Position numbers and translations under genes: made by a program. This document shows positions 8,491-16,309 of a DNA stretch of 64,000 bases, in pieces (within the stretch, counting starts at the first letter, position 1; each line of letters starts with the position of its first letter). This stretch comes from Verrucomicrobiia bacterium (GTDB lineage Bacteria; Verrucomicrobiota; Verrucomicrobiia; Limisphaerales; UBA9464), in the NCBI GenBank assembly GCA_019634635.1, contig JAHCBB010000003.1, forward strand, positions 186,001 to 250,000, in the 5' to 3' direction. Below the pieces are notes generated by a model. It made no database searches. It was not told the DNA's origin and saw nothing but the letters and a program-made list of their open reading frames with translations.

Positions 8491-9427
8491 GGCCATCGCG
8501 GCACTCGCCGCTTTGCAGTTTGGGCAGAAGCAGCGGAACGAAACCGCCGCCTACACGTTGCTCGCCCTGCTGGACCTGCGACCGGATGTTTCCTGGGCAG
8601 ACGCACAAGCCCCGCTGCGCGGCATCACGCCGATCATTGATTTCATCGCCGATGCCTATGGCAACCGCTACGCGCCGAATACTCGCGAAACCATTCGCGA
8701 TGACGCGGTGAAGTTCTTCGTGGAGGAAGGTCTGCTGCTGCGCAATCCCGACGACCCCAAGCGCCCGACCAATAGCGGGAAGACGGTGTATCAAATCGAA
8801 CCCACCGCGCTCGCCCTCCTTCGCAAGGTTGGCACCCGTGAATGGACATCGGTGCTGCAACGCTACCTCGCCAGCCGCGAAACCCTCAAACACGAGATCG
8901 CCCGCAAACGCGATTTGGCCCGTGTGCCTGTGACTCTGCCCGACGGATCCCAGGTCGCACTTTCGCCCGGCGGGCAGAACCCGCTCATCAAGGCCATCAT
9001 CGAACAATTCTGCCCCGCCTTCGCTCCCGGCGGCCTGGTGCTCTACATCGGCGATACGGAAAACAAGTTCGTCCACCTCGAAACGGCCGGCTTGACCGCA
9101 CTCGGAGTCACCTTGGATTCCGCCGCCAAGATTCCCGACGTCATCGTCCACCACATCGCGAAGAACTGGCTTTTGCTCATCGAAGCCGTCACCAGCGCCG
9201 GCCCGGTGGACGGCAAGCGCCGCAAGGAACTCAAAGACCTGTTCGCCGGCTGCAAAGCCGGTTTGGTATTCGTCACCGCCTTCGAGACCCGCCGCACCAT
9301 GCAAACCTTTCTCTCGCACATCGCCTGGGAATCCGAAGTCTGGATCGCCGAGGACCCCGATCACATGATCCACTTCAACGGCGAGCGGTTCCTCGGGCCA
9401 TATCCCGACGTGAAGCCCAAACTATGA
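8435..9427 (+). CDS. Type II restriction endonuclease, BsuBI/PstI family
   Basis: 330 aa, close to the ~320 aa usual for the family. The N-terminal half is helical and probably binds DNA. The C-terminal half carries family-specific blocks: PGGQNPLIKAIIEQFCPAF, GDTENK at 206-211, LDSAAKIPDVI, then WLLLIEAVTSAGPVDGKRR around 245-263, which supplies acidic and basic residues suited to the catalytic site. It would make double-strand cuts at the unmethylated site recognised by its partner. Its start overlaps the methyltransferase by 56 bp and its stop overlaps the next ORF (ATGA). The frame is intact and no key block is missing, so it may be active. Confidence 0.87.
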   Translation: MPADKPNRKSAARKRRLAEAIAALAALQFGQKQRNETAAYTLLALLDLRPDVSWADAQAPLRGITPIIDFIADAYGNRYAPNTRETIRDDAVKFFVEEGLLLRNPDDPKRPTNSGKTVYQIEPTALALLRKVGTREWTSVLQRYLASRETLKHEIARKRDLARVPVTLPDGSQVALSPGGQNPLIKAIIEQFCPAFAPGGLVLYIGDTENKFVHLETAGLTALGVTLDSAAKIPDVIVHHIAKNWLLLIEAVTSAGPVDGKRRKELKDLFAGCKAGLVFVTAFETRRTMQTFLSHIAWESEVWIAEDPDHMIHFNGERFLGPYPDVKPKL

Positions 9428-9696
9428 GCCCCACATCCGACATGCCCAGCCTCCCGGCGTCGTCGCCCAGCCCCCTCGCCGTCATGAATCTCGCCCTGCA
9501 CAGCATCGATACCGACTTCGGCCCCGAGAACGCCGACGCCTTCCACCGCGACCTAGATCCCGCCCTCCGCCCTGATTCCGTGATCGCAAACTCGCCCTTC
9601 AACGCCGACGCCGCGGACAAGGAACGGTTAAAAGACATGGTTGGACGGGTCCGCACCCTCCTCTTCAGCCTGCCGCGAACCGACAACGCCAATTGA
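9424..9696 (+). pseudogene. Remnant of a type I restriction methyltransferase (HsdM)
   Basis: A 90-codon ORF. Residues 18-60 (LAVMNLALHSIDTDFGPENA, then FHRDLDPALRPDSVIANSPF) match the segment of HsdM that leads into catalytic motif IV, usually read as MNLAIRGI...ADFILANPPF. The motif has decayed from NPPF to NSPF. The end, TDNAN, may correspond to the GNANFAW segment that follows in HsdM, with divergent sequence between. The SAM-binding half and the C-terminus are absent. The ATG overlaps the endonuclease stop, so the fragment could still be translated, but it cannot be a working methyltransferase. Confidence 0.65.
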
Positions 9697-9715
9697 AAAA
9701 TAACAACTCAACCAA

Positions 9716-10118
9716 CTGAATATCAACATTGAAACTGCCATCCGCTACGCAGCCAAAGGAGACGCTGTTTTATTCTTGGGCGCTGGGTTCTCTTTTGGAG
9801 CCAATAACATCAAAAGCTCCGCGTTCTCGAGTGGAAAACAACTCGGCGAACAGATCGCCGGGTTGGCGGAGCTCCCTGCCGAAACACCCCTCTCCCTCGC
9901 CGCAGAGATATTCCGTGAGCAGCGAGGAACGGATGCCATAATAGACATTATTAAGCCAGAATTTACTGCAGCGACCCCGGTTCCCAAGGCTCAGACAACC
10001 ATCGCGTCTTTGCCTTGGCGGCGCGTATATACAACCAACTACGATGATCTTTTCGAAAAGGCCTCCGAGGCCAATCATGTCGCGGTATTTTCGGTAACCC
10101 TCAGTGACCGGCTGCAGG
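9716..10118 (+). pseudogene. Truncated SIR2-like NAD-binding domain protein
   Basis: From about 9716 the frame reads INIETAIRYAAKGDAVLFLG followed by AGFSFGANN, and later WRRVYTTNYDDLFEKA. These are the N-terminal signature of the SIR2_2-type domains found in several anti-phage proteins: a GAGFS NAD loop and the TTNYDDLFE block. No ATG, GTG or TTG stands at the expected N-terminus (only CTG 9716 or ATT 9728), and homology stops near 10115, where another fragment begins in a different frame. Only ~130 residues of a normally much longer protein remain. Base composition is more A+T-rich than the host genes. Confidence 0.65.
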
Positions 10119-10484
10119 ACATTCCAAAATCTCCTTCACGCGCGGTTGGGCAGACGGTTGGCGGGCGCTCCTCAAGAAGTTGGATTCGATTTCAGCTCCG
10201 CGTTCGCTCGCGAACGCTGCGCCACTCGCGGCTTCCAGTTTCCCACGCGCCGAAGACTTAGTGAACGACACGGGCGAGCAGCTTCTGACCAACCTCATCA
10301 AGGTGAAATCATTCCCGAACATTCTGCGCGTGTTTCGGATCTCTGGCCTTGTGGATTCTGAGGATTGGAGACGGCTGGAAAGAACATGGGCTTTTTGCGA
10401 AATCGACAAGGACGCATTGGTGGCTTTGATTCCACCGCCAGCGGAGTTTGCCGACCGCCTCCTACCCACAAATTCTGCTGACGA
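10108..10484 (+). pseudogene. Protein fragment of unknown family
   Basis: The frame opens after a stop at 10105 and reads protein-like sequence: WADGWRALLKKLDS, then EQLLTNLIKVKSFPNILRVF and WRRLERTWAFCEIDKDALV. It lies in a different frame from the SIR2 remnant before it and ends against the start of the toxin remnant on the other strand. No start codon fits and I do not recognise the family. The reading is supported only by its balanced amino-acid composition compared with the Ser/Arg-rich shadow frames. Confidence 0.35.
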
Positions 10485-10514
10485 TGCCAGAACCGTGGTG
10501 TCAACGCCGATCAT
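10484..10514 (-). pseudogene. Beheaded PIN-domain (VapC-like) toxin, first ~10 codons only
   Basis: An ATG at 10514 overlaps the antitoxin stop (ATGA), the usual toxin position. It begins MIGVDTTVLA, matching the N-terminal strand and first catalytic Asp of PIN-domain ribonucleases (M-I-x-V-D-T-N-x-L). After that the frame runs antisense through the preceding fragment and loses all resemblance, so the toxin has been cut off by a rearrangement near 10480-10500. Confidence 0.6.
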
Positions 10515-10747
10515 GGTCGGGGATCCAGCAACTCTCCGAGCAGATCGTCGTCGGCCGAGGGAAAGGGGCGGAGAATCGCTCCGACGGACTTGGGCTGGAG
10601 ATCCTTCAGCGACGGGCGGGAAGACAGGAAGGAGAGCTTGGCAATGGGTTTGTCCGCATCGGTAATGACCAGATCACCCCGGATGGCGAGGTCACGCACG
10701 AGCTCCGTCAACCGCCGCTGTGCTTCAGGCAAGGTCACCGTTTGCAT
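10511..10747 (-). CDS. Type II antitoxin, Phd/YefM-like
   Basis: 78 aa from ATG 10747. MQTVTLPEAQRRLTELV is the Phd/YefM N-terminal DNA-binding fold. GDLVITDADKPIAKL is the strand-turn that ends that fold, and the acidic tail FPSADDDLLGELLD is the part that normally wraps the toxin. It would repress its own promoter and neutralise a PIN-domain RNase. Its partner gene is truncated after about ten codons, so it is now an orphan antitoxin. A longer upstream in-frame extension (to 10987) lacks antitoxin-like sequence and was not used. Confidence 0.75.
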   Translation of the reverse strand: MQTVTLPEAQRRLTELVRDLAIRGDLVITDADKPIAKLSFLSSRPSLKDLQPKSVGAILRPFPSADDDLLGELLDPRP

Positions 10748-10862
10748 GCTGTCAAAATGCCACCAATCGGGAGGGATAGCCAACTGCCGATTCCGCCACC
10801 TAAGCCCGGACGGGCGACCCGGCGACCCACTCATCGCAGGCGAGGAGGAGACGGACTTCCGA

Positions 10863-11042
10863 CTATTGGGGAAACGCGACCGCGTCGCGCCGCTGCTCGA
10901 CGTCCTGAATCTTCTCCCGATCGTGAATCTGGTGCACAAGGTCGGAAGCATGGATGACCAACCGCATGGCGGCTTCGCGTGGCACACCTGCCCGGCGCAA
11001 CCGGTTCACGTAGGTCACCCGAGGGCAGTGGAAAGCAGAGAT
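10863..11042 (-). pseudogene. C-terminal remnant of a tyrosine integrase
   Basis: About 59 codons are recognisable: FHCPRVTYVNRLRRAGVPRE, then AAMRLVIHASDLVHQIHDRE. This aligns with the H-x-x-R ... H-A-S ... Y region of phage-type integrases (FHALRVTYVNRL, NHAS, IYSR). The box II His and Arg and the second His persist, but the catalytic Tyr position reads His (QIHDR) and everything upstream of the H-x-x-R box is absent or frameshifted. It lies 138 nt from attR, the expected place for the element's integrase. It cannot be active. Confidence 0.65.
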
Positions 11043-11180
11043 GCGGCTTCTTGATCTTGATGAAGAACTGCTGCCATCGCCGCGAAGGCTGAAACGGGAA
11101 ATCAAGCGTGTGCGTCCGGTGAACCGTCTTGAGCCGGGCAATTCAGGCCATTTCTCACCCCTTTTGCCCCCAGACTCGTA

Positions 11181-11210
11181 ACGAGGGTTCGATTCCCTTC
11201 ACCCGCTCCA
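11181..11210 (+). repeat. attR: displaced 3' end of tRNA-Gly
   Basis: Exact 30-base copy of 6078-6107 in the same orientation, ending in CCA. It lacks the 5' half of a tRNA, so it is not a second tRNA gene. It marks the right junction of the element; host sequence resumes after it. Confidence 0.9.
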
Positions 11211-11235
11211 TCCTCCACAGACCGTCCAGAAGGAT

Positions 11236-12138
11236 TCAGCGGAGGCGTGGGCGGGTGGCGATCCCTTCGCGGATGATCTTGAGCACGGCTCTTCGCTCGG
11301 CACCGATCAGTGGCAGCCGGGGCGCCCGCACCCATTCGCCGCCCAGGCCGGCCTCCTGCACCGCCAGCTTGATGTACTGGACAAACTTGGGGTGCACATC
11401 CAGGTGCAGCAGCGGGGTGAACCACCGGTAAAGCGTCCGCGCACGGTCCCACTCACCCCGGCGCGTCAACTCCCAGAAATGCTGGTTCTCCCGGGGAAAG
11501 GCGATGCCGGCCCCGGCAACCCACCCATCAATTCCCAGCACCGCGCTTTCCAGTGCCAGGTCATCCACACCGGTGAACAGGGCGTAGCGTCCGCCCACGG
11601 TGTTGTGCAGGTCGGTGATCCGCCGGGGGTTTCCGGAGCTCTCCTTGAGCGCGACGAAGTTTTTCTGGGTGGACAGCTTCGCAAACAATTCCGGGGTCAG
11701 ATCGTGGCCGTAGCTGATCGGGTTGTTGTAGATCATGATCGGGAGGCCCGTGGCTCGGGCCACCTCGCGGAAGTGATGGAGCGACTCCCGCGGATCGGGC
11801 GACCGGTAACTCATGGGCGGCATCACCATGAAGCCGTCCAACCCCAGTGCCTCGCCCTCCCGCACGTGGCGCACGGCCGCCTCCAGGCTGCCTTCAGCCA
11901 CCCCGCTGAGCAGGGGGATGCGCCCGGCCACCGCCTCCCGCATCGCCGCCATCACGCGTTGTTTTTCCCCGGCGTCCAGCGACTGATTTTCGCCGAGGGA
12001 ACCCAGGACAATCAGTCCGGAGATTCCTGAACGGATCAGGGCCTCCGCATGCGCCGCCGTCCCCTCCAGATCGAGGGATCCATCGCGATGCATCTGGGTG
12101 GTGATGGCTGGAAAGACTCCGGACCAAAAGGGCTTCAT
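11236..12138 (-). CDS. Dihydrodipicolinate synthase/N-acetylneuraminate lyase family protein
   Basis: 300 aa from ATG 12138 (MKPFWSGVFPAITTQMHRDG); an in-frame extension to 12294 has no homology-like sequence. Visible features are FPAITT at the N-terminus, LIVLGSLGENQSLD in place of the family's GTTGE loop, YNNPISYG with the catalytic Tyr, and FVALKESSGN with the Schiff-base Lys. These class I aldolases join or cleave pyruvate or a related keto acid with an aldehyde in the cytoplasm. The altered GTTGE loop and the lack of other lysine genes argue against true DapA and for a catabolic relative such as a keto-deoxy sugar-acid aldolase. Substrate unknown. Confidence 0.82.
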   Translation of the reverse strand: MKPFWSGVFPAITTQMHRDGSLDLEGTAAHAEALIRSGISGLIVLGSLGENQSLDAGEKQRVMAAMREAVAGRIPLLSGVAEGSLEAAVRHVREGEALGLDGFMVMPPMSYRSPDPRESLHHFREVARATGLPIMIYNNPISYGHDLTPELFAKLSTQKNFVALKESSGNPRRITDLHNTVGGRYALFTGVDDLALESAVLGIDGWVAGAGIAFPRENQHFWELTRRGEWDRARTLYRWFTPLLHLDVHPKFVQYIKLAVQEAGLGGEWVRAPRLPLIGAERRAVLKIIREGIATRPRLR

Positions 12139-12456
12139 GCGTCGGCCGAAACCTTGTCGCGAATCTGGCGTCGTGTCGTGGCGGAATTTCACATTGCCGC
12201 GGCGTTGCAGGCCGGCGCGACCGGACTGCTCGGGACGCGGCGGGCTCCATTTCGTCCGCGATGACCACCGTCCCGCCGGCGACCCGCACGGCAACGGTCC
12301 GCGATCGGGTGTCGGACGCAGCCGAGGCCAACAGCACCACCGATGAACCCCGGAGGCCGCCTGTCCCCACCCGCCGCCCCGCCCGAGGGCTGGAACTCCT
12401 TGACCCGACCCTTCGATTCAAAAGAGTGGGCCGGTTCAAGACGTGCAAAACACCCC
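12139..12456. other. Divergent intergenic region, no gene seen
   Basis: Separates the leftward DapA-family gene from the rightward methyltransferase, so it should hold promoters for both. I see no convincing -35/-10 pair and no stem-loop. Short ORFs here have skewed composition and look like shadows. Confidence 0.35.
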
Positions 12457-13131
12457 ATGATCAGTGACCCAGGCAACTCCAGCTCGCTGTCGGCAAGAGC
12501 CCGCCGGAAGCGGGTCGAGTTCTTCGGATCGCTGGTGGCGCAGTTGGGCCGGCGGGATCTGTCGCTCCTGGATGTCGGTGGGACGCTCAACTATTGGAAG
12601 CTCAACGGTCCCGCGCTGCCCCCCGGCCTCTTTGCCGAAGTGGATATTGTCAACCTGCCCCCCGTGGAGCCCGCCAGTCACGAGCTCCATGGGATCGCCT
12701 TCAACGTCTACGGCGGCGATGCGCTGGATCCAGGCTCGCTGCGCCTCCAACACTACGACATCATCTACTCCAATTCGGTCATTGAGCATGTGGGCAGCCT
12801 GCAACAGCAACGGCGCATGGCGGAGACCATCCGCCGTCACGGGCGGCATCACTTCGTTCAAACACCCGCGAGGACCTTCCCGATCGAACCCCATTTCTAT
12901 TTCCCGTTTTTCGCCCTGCTTCCCCTCGGCATCCGAACGTGGCTTCACCAGCACTTCCAAATGGGCTTCATGGGACGGGAGCCGGACTGGCTGGAGGCGA
13001 GGATTCGTTGCGAGGAGACACGGCTGCTGACACGCAAGGAACTGACCTCCCTGTTTCCGGAAAGCCGGGTCCTCCATGAGCGGCTTTGTTTGATGACCAA
13101 GTCGTTCATGGTCACGAACCTTTGCCGGTAG
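12457..13131 (+). CDS. SAM-dependent methyltransferase, class I fold (divergent)
   Basis: 224 aa from ATG 12457. RRDLSLLDVGGTLNYW is the SAM-binding motif I (LDVGG). VDIVNLPP supplies the acidic residue after strand 2, and YDIIYSNSVIEHVGSLQQQR is the post-I/IV region of Methyltransf_11-type enzymes (SNSVIEHV). The C-terminal part (HFVQTPARTFPIEPHFYFPF, then a hydrophobic patch FFALLPLGI) is typical of methyltransferases linked to cell-surface glycan loci, but no glycan gene is adjacent. The acceptor is unknown. Confidence 0.72.
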   Translation: MISDPGNSSSLSARARRKRVEFFGSLVAQLGRRDLSLLDVGGTLNYWKLNGPALPPGLFAEVDIVNLPPVEPASHELHGIAFNVYGGDALDPGSLRLQHYDIIYSNSVIEHVGSLQQQRRMAETIRRHGRHHFVQTPARTFPIEPHFYFPFFALLPLGIRTWLHQHFQMGFMGREPDWLEARIRCEETRLLTRKELTSLFPESRVLHERLCLMTKSFMVTNLCR

Positions 13132-13354
13132 GCCTCGGGGCCCTCCAAGGCTGGACGGGGGCGGTGCTGCTGCGCCGCCCTCACTTCCATCCGCGGCTGT
13201 GCCACCGCGGATCCCGGGGCCTCCCAACGCTCCGATCGCGGCATTCGGGGTGGTGACTCCACACGCACAGGCCGTCCGCGCCTCCTGCGCGGACGGAGAA
13301 TTACGGACCCGCGGCAGCGGGTCCCCACCCACCGGCCCTGAAACCGGCGACCGC

Positions 13355-16018
13355 CTACTGGCGCACGCGGTAGAATCGGGTGTCCGTGGTAAGTGCAGGC
13401 GTGTACGGGGACGTCGCCGCGGGCACGTCCTGATACCCGCCCCCAAGCGATTCGGACTCCTGGAGCGTCCCACCGGTGTAGGTGATGGTGACGACCCCGC
13501 CGTCCTGACCGATCTGGAGCGTGATTGGCAGCTGCCCCGACACGCCCGCATTGTAGTGCGCGAGCACCTGCGCGGCGGTCAGCGCCCGGTCGTAGATCGC
13601 CACTTCATCCACCGTGCCAGTGAAGTAGTGCTCCCAGCCGCTGCCGGTGGATCCAATCGCCCAGTTGGCGTCAGGAACCGCCACCGCCCCGGTCGTAGAC
13701 GGTTCGGAGGCGACCAAAACGCCGTTGCGATACAGGTTCCACGAGGTCCCGTCATAGGTGCCGGCCAGATAGATCCAGTCCGCACTGCCGAGATCGCCCC
13801 CCGGAACCGGAAAGGTGACGCCCTGAGCGGTGGCACCATCCGAGGAACCCACGGCATAGGCACCTTCGGCATTGATCCGCAGGTACACCTCGGCGCCGAG
13901 GCCATTGGTCCCATGGGAGATGATGTTGGCCAGCTCCCCCTGGATGGCACCGGGCTTCACCCAGGATTCGAGGGTGATGGCACCGGCAATGTCGAGACCC
14001 GGGGGGTTGTTGAGGTTGATCCAACCCTTGGTGCCATCCAGCGGTACGGCGGCATTGGTGTCGCTGAAGCCCATTTCGGCGGGCGGGCGGGGCCCGGCCA
14101 CATCATTGGTGGTCACCACCAGGCTGCCGTCCGCGCCCGAGCCCAACGTGCCGTGGTTGGCCGCGGGGAACAACGCCGGGTCGCTGAGGCGAAGGTAGGT
14201 GGCCGGCATGCTGCGCTGCGTGCCGGTGCCGTCATAGGCGGCCATCAGCACCTGGCTGGCGTAGGCCGGCGAGGCCAGCGCATTGGTGCCGGCCTGGTAA
14301 TGCGAAAGGATCTGCTCCGGAGTCAGAAGGTAATTGTTGTAGAACGCCACCTCGTCCACGTCGCCCTCGAACGGATTGTCGCCGAGTCCGGAGGCGGCGT
14401 TGTAGGCGCCGACGGCAAAATCGGACGGGAGGGTGCCATCCTCGGTGGGATCCGTGTTCGCCTTGTACATGGCCAACTCATTGGAGGCTGCGAATTCGCC
14501 GTTGACGTATGCCGTCAGCGTGCCGAACCAGCTGCCGTCGCCAAAACCGGTGTCCTCCGTCGGGGTCCAGGTGATCACAAGCTGTTGCCATTCACCCAGG
14601 GTGAAGGGCACCCCGGTGACGACGTTCTGACCGCCGCCACCGGAGCCGGTGAACATGCGGAAATTCCAGCCCACACCGTCCCCGCCTGCGGATTCCTCGT
14701 CCGGAGCCCGCTGGAAGATCACCCAGCCGGTGCGGTTCCCCGAGCTCACATAGCGGTTGGCGATCGGTGCGGCACCCGGGTTCTGCCGCGCCGACGTCGG
14801 CCGCAACCAGGCCTCGAGCGTGAAGGGAATGCCGGCGTCGGGATTGTTGTCCGGGGTGAAGGGAATGGTGGTCACCGCGCTGCCATTGCGGTGATGAAAG
14901 CCGTAGGCGGTGTCCCCACCCGGGGCCGCGAGGGCGCTGGGCACCGGGCGGACCACCTCGACCGACGGCACCCCTTCCCCGGCCTTGCGAAGATTGCCCA
15001 GGTTGAGCGTGACCGGGGGGCCGTCGGACAACTGATCCAGCCTCAGGTACACCACCGGGGCGTCCGCTTGGACCAGGGCCGGATAGGGAACGACGCGGGC
15101 GGCGTTCGTTCCATTCTGGTAGTGGGCGAGGATCTGCTCCGGGGTCAGGAGCCTCGCATACATCGCAAACTCATCCACGGCGCCGAAATACGGATTCCCT
15201 CCGGGGCTGGTGTTGTTGTAGGCGCCAAGGGCCAGCCCGGCCGGGCCGTTGGGCGCCTCGTCCGACGGGTGGTCGTCGGTGTTGGCGACATAGCCCGGTC
15301 CCTCGCCGGTCCACACGTTGGTCGCCGCGGCAACGCCGTTGACGAACATGGTCAGAGACTGGCTGCCGTCATCGTCCGGGTTGTACACCACCACCAAATG
15401 GGTCCAGACGCCGATCTCGAAGGGCACATTGCTGGTGACATCGAGTCCCGAACTGCCGCCCTCGCCGCGATACATCCGGAAGTTCCAGCCCACGCCCTCG
15501 AATCCGGGCGCTCCGGCGTAGCTGTCATCGCGCGCACGCTGGAAAATCACCCAGCCCTGGCGATTCACGCCCGGATACGAATAGCGGTTCATCACCGGTG
15601 CCTGGCCCGCATTGATCTGGTCGGAGGCCGGGTAGAGCCACGCCTCCATGGTGAACGGTTCGGTGTTTGGCGGATTGATCGCGGCATTCCACGGGATTTC
15701 CGCCCAGGAGGCGCCGTCAAAGAACTGGGACAGGTCGCCGGTGCCGGCGATCGCGCCCGGAAACGGCCGCGCACCCGTGTTTGCGGCATCGCCCGGGGCG
15801 CCCAGGGACCCGGAGTTGGTCAGGACATTTCCACGAACCAGGGAATCGTTGAGACGGTAATAGGCCAGCGGGTTGTCCCCAAGGACCGCGGCCGGATAAT
15901 CCTGGGCCCGAAGCGCACCGGAGAGGGCAAGCGCCGTCAGAAGCAGGCGCGGGAGGCGGTACTTGGAGGAACGACCGACGACGGACGCCGGCGGGAGGGA
16001 AGAAGGACGAGTCATCAT
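13355..16018 (-). CDS. Secreted triple-LamG (concanavalin-like) repeat protein
   Basis: 887 aa. A basic N-terminus then LLLTALALSGALRAQ gives a Sec signal. Three LamG/jelly-roll modules of ~230-260 residues follow. Each contains a FTMEAWL / FTLEAWL / ITLESWV strand and a VDE(F/V)A(M/I)Y strand, and each ends in a variant of LLTPEQILAHYQNGTN (LLTPEQILSHYQAGTN, LTAAQVLAHYNAG). The last ~60 residues end in RFYRVRQ, a tail seen in other secreted proteins of this window. Such proteins usually bind carbohydrate outside the cell or at the surface. No enzyme motif is seen. The 965-codon ORF on the opposite strand is its antisense. Confidence 0.85.
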   Translation of the reverse strand: MMTRPSSLPPASVVGRSSKYRLPRLLLTALALSGALRAQDYPAAVLGDNPLAYYRLNDSLVRGNVLTNSGSLGAPGDAANTGARPFPGAIAGTGDLSQFFDGASWAEIPWNAAINPPNTEPFTMEAWLYPASDQINAGQAPVMNRYSYPGVNRQGWVIFQRARDDSYAGAPGFEGVGWNFRMYRGEGGSSGLDVTSNVPFEIGVWTHLVVVYNPDDDGSQSLTMFVNGVAAATNVWTGEGPGYVANTDDHPSDEAPNGPAGLALGAYNNTSPGGNPYFGAVDEFAMYARLLTPEQILAHYQNGTNAARVVPYPALVQADAPVVYLRLDQLSDGPPVTLNLGNLRKAGEGVPSVEVVRPVPSALAAPGGDTAYGFHHRNGSAVTTIPFTPDNNPDAGIPFTLEAWLRPTSARQNPGAAPIANRYVSSGNRTGWVIFQRAPDEESAGGDGVGWNFRMFTGSGGGGQNVVTGVPFTLGEWQQLVITWTPTEDTGFGDGSWFGTLTAYVNGEFAASNELAMYKANTDPTEDGTLPSDFAVGAYNAASGLGDNPFEGDVDEVAFYNNYLLTPEQILSHYQAGTNALASPAYASQVLMAAYDGTGTQRSMPATYLRLSDPALFPAANHGTLGSGADGSLVVTTNDVAGPRPPAEMGFSDTNAAVPLDGTKGWINLNNPPGLDIAGAITLESWVKPGAIQGELANIISHGTNGLGAEVYLRINAEGAYAVGSSDGATAQGVTFPVPGGDLGSADWIYLAGTYDGTSWNLYRNGVLVASEPSTTGAVAVPDANWAIGSTGSGWEHYFTGTVDEVAIYDRALTAAQVLAHYNAGVSGQLPITLQIGQDGGVVTITYTGGTLQESESLGGGYQDVPAATSPYTPALTTDTRFYRVRQ

Positions 16019-16309
16019 GGGAGAATTGGAGCCGCAGACGGGTCGGGCCACACCATGGCCAAAGCTTCCCTGCGGGGCCCCGTGACCCCGCAATGAAGGC
16101 CGGTGCCTGGGGGAACAGGAGTGCCGTGTCCTCCCAAACCACAGGGGCCCAGCGGGCTTGAACCAACTGCGTGTTGATGACGAGAGTCCATGCCGGCCTG
16201 CGGCAGTCAATGCCGTTTCAGTGACGTTCCCATGGCATGGAGTTGTGGGATGCGGCCTTGAAGAAACGGGTTTCCGGGGACGTCGGGCTGGGACACCGTG
16301 CTGCACATC

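Larger units (their letters stand above)
6108..11210. mobile_element. Integrative element in tRNA-Gly carrying a PstI-type R-M system, decayed
   Basis: A 5.1 kb insertion between the tRNA 3' end and its 30-bp copy. Near the left end is an excisionase-like ORF; next to the right end is a fragment of a tyrosine integrase. The cargo is an intact restriction-modification pair, an orphan antitoxin and at least four truncated genes. It appears unable to move itself because no complete integrase is present. Parts of it (9700-10100) are visibly richer in A+T than the flanks, in keeping with transfer. Confidence 0.85.

Noticed and set aside
11164..11213. A possible second tRNA-Gly
   Set aside because: Only the 3' half is present; no acceptor 5' strand, D arm or anticodon arm precedes it. 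It is the attR copy.
13199..16096. A 965-codon plus-strand frame opposite the LamG gene
   Set aside because: Shadow of the triple-LamG coding sequence, whose minus-strand frame has a signal peptide and three clear modules.
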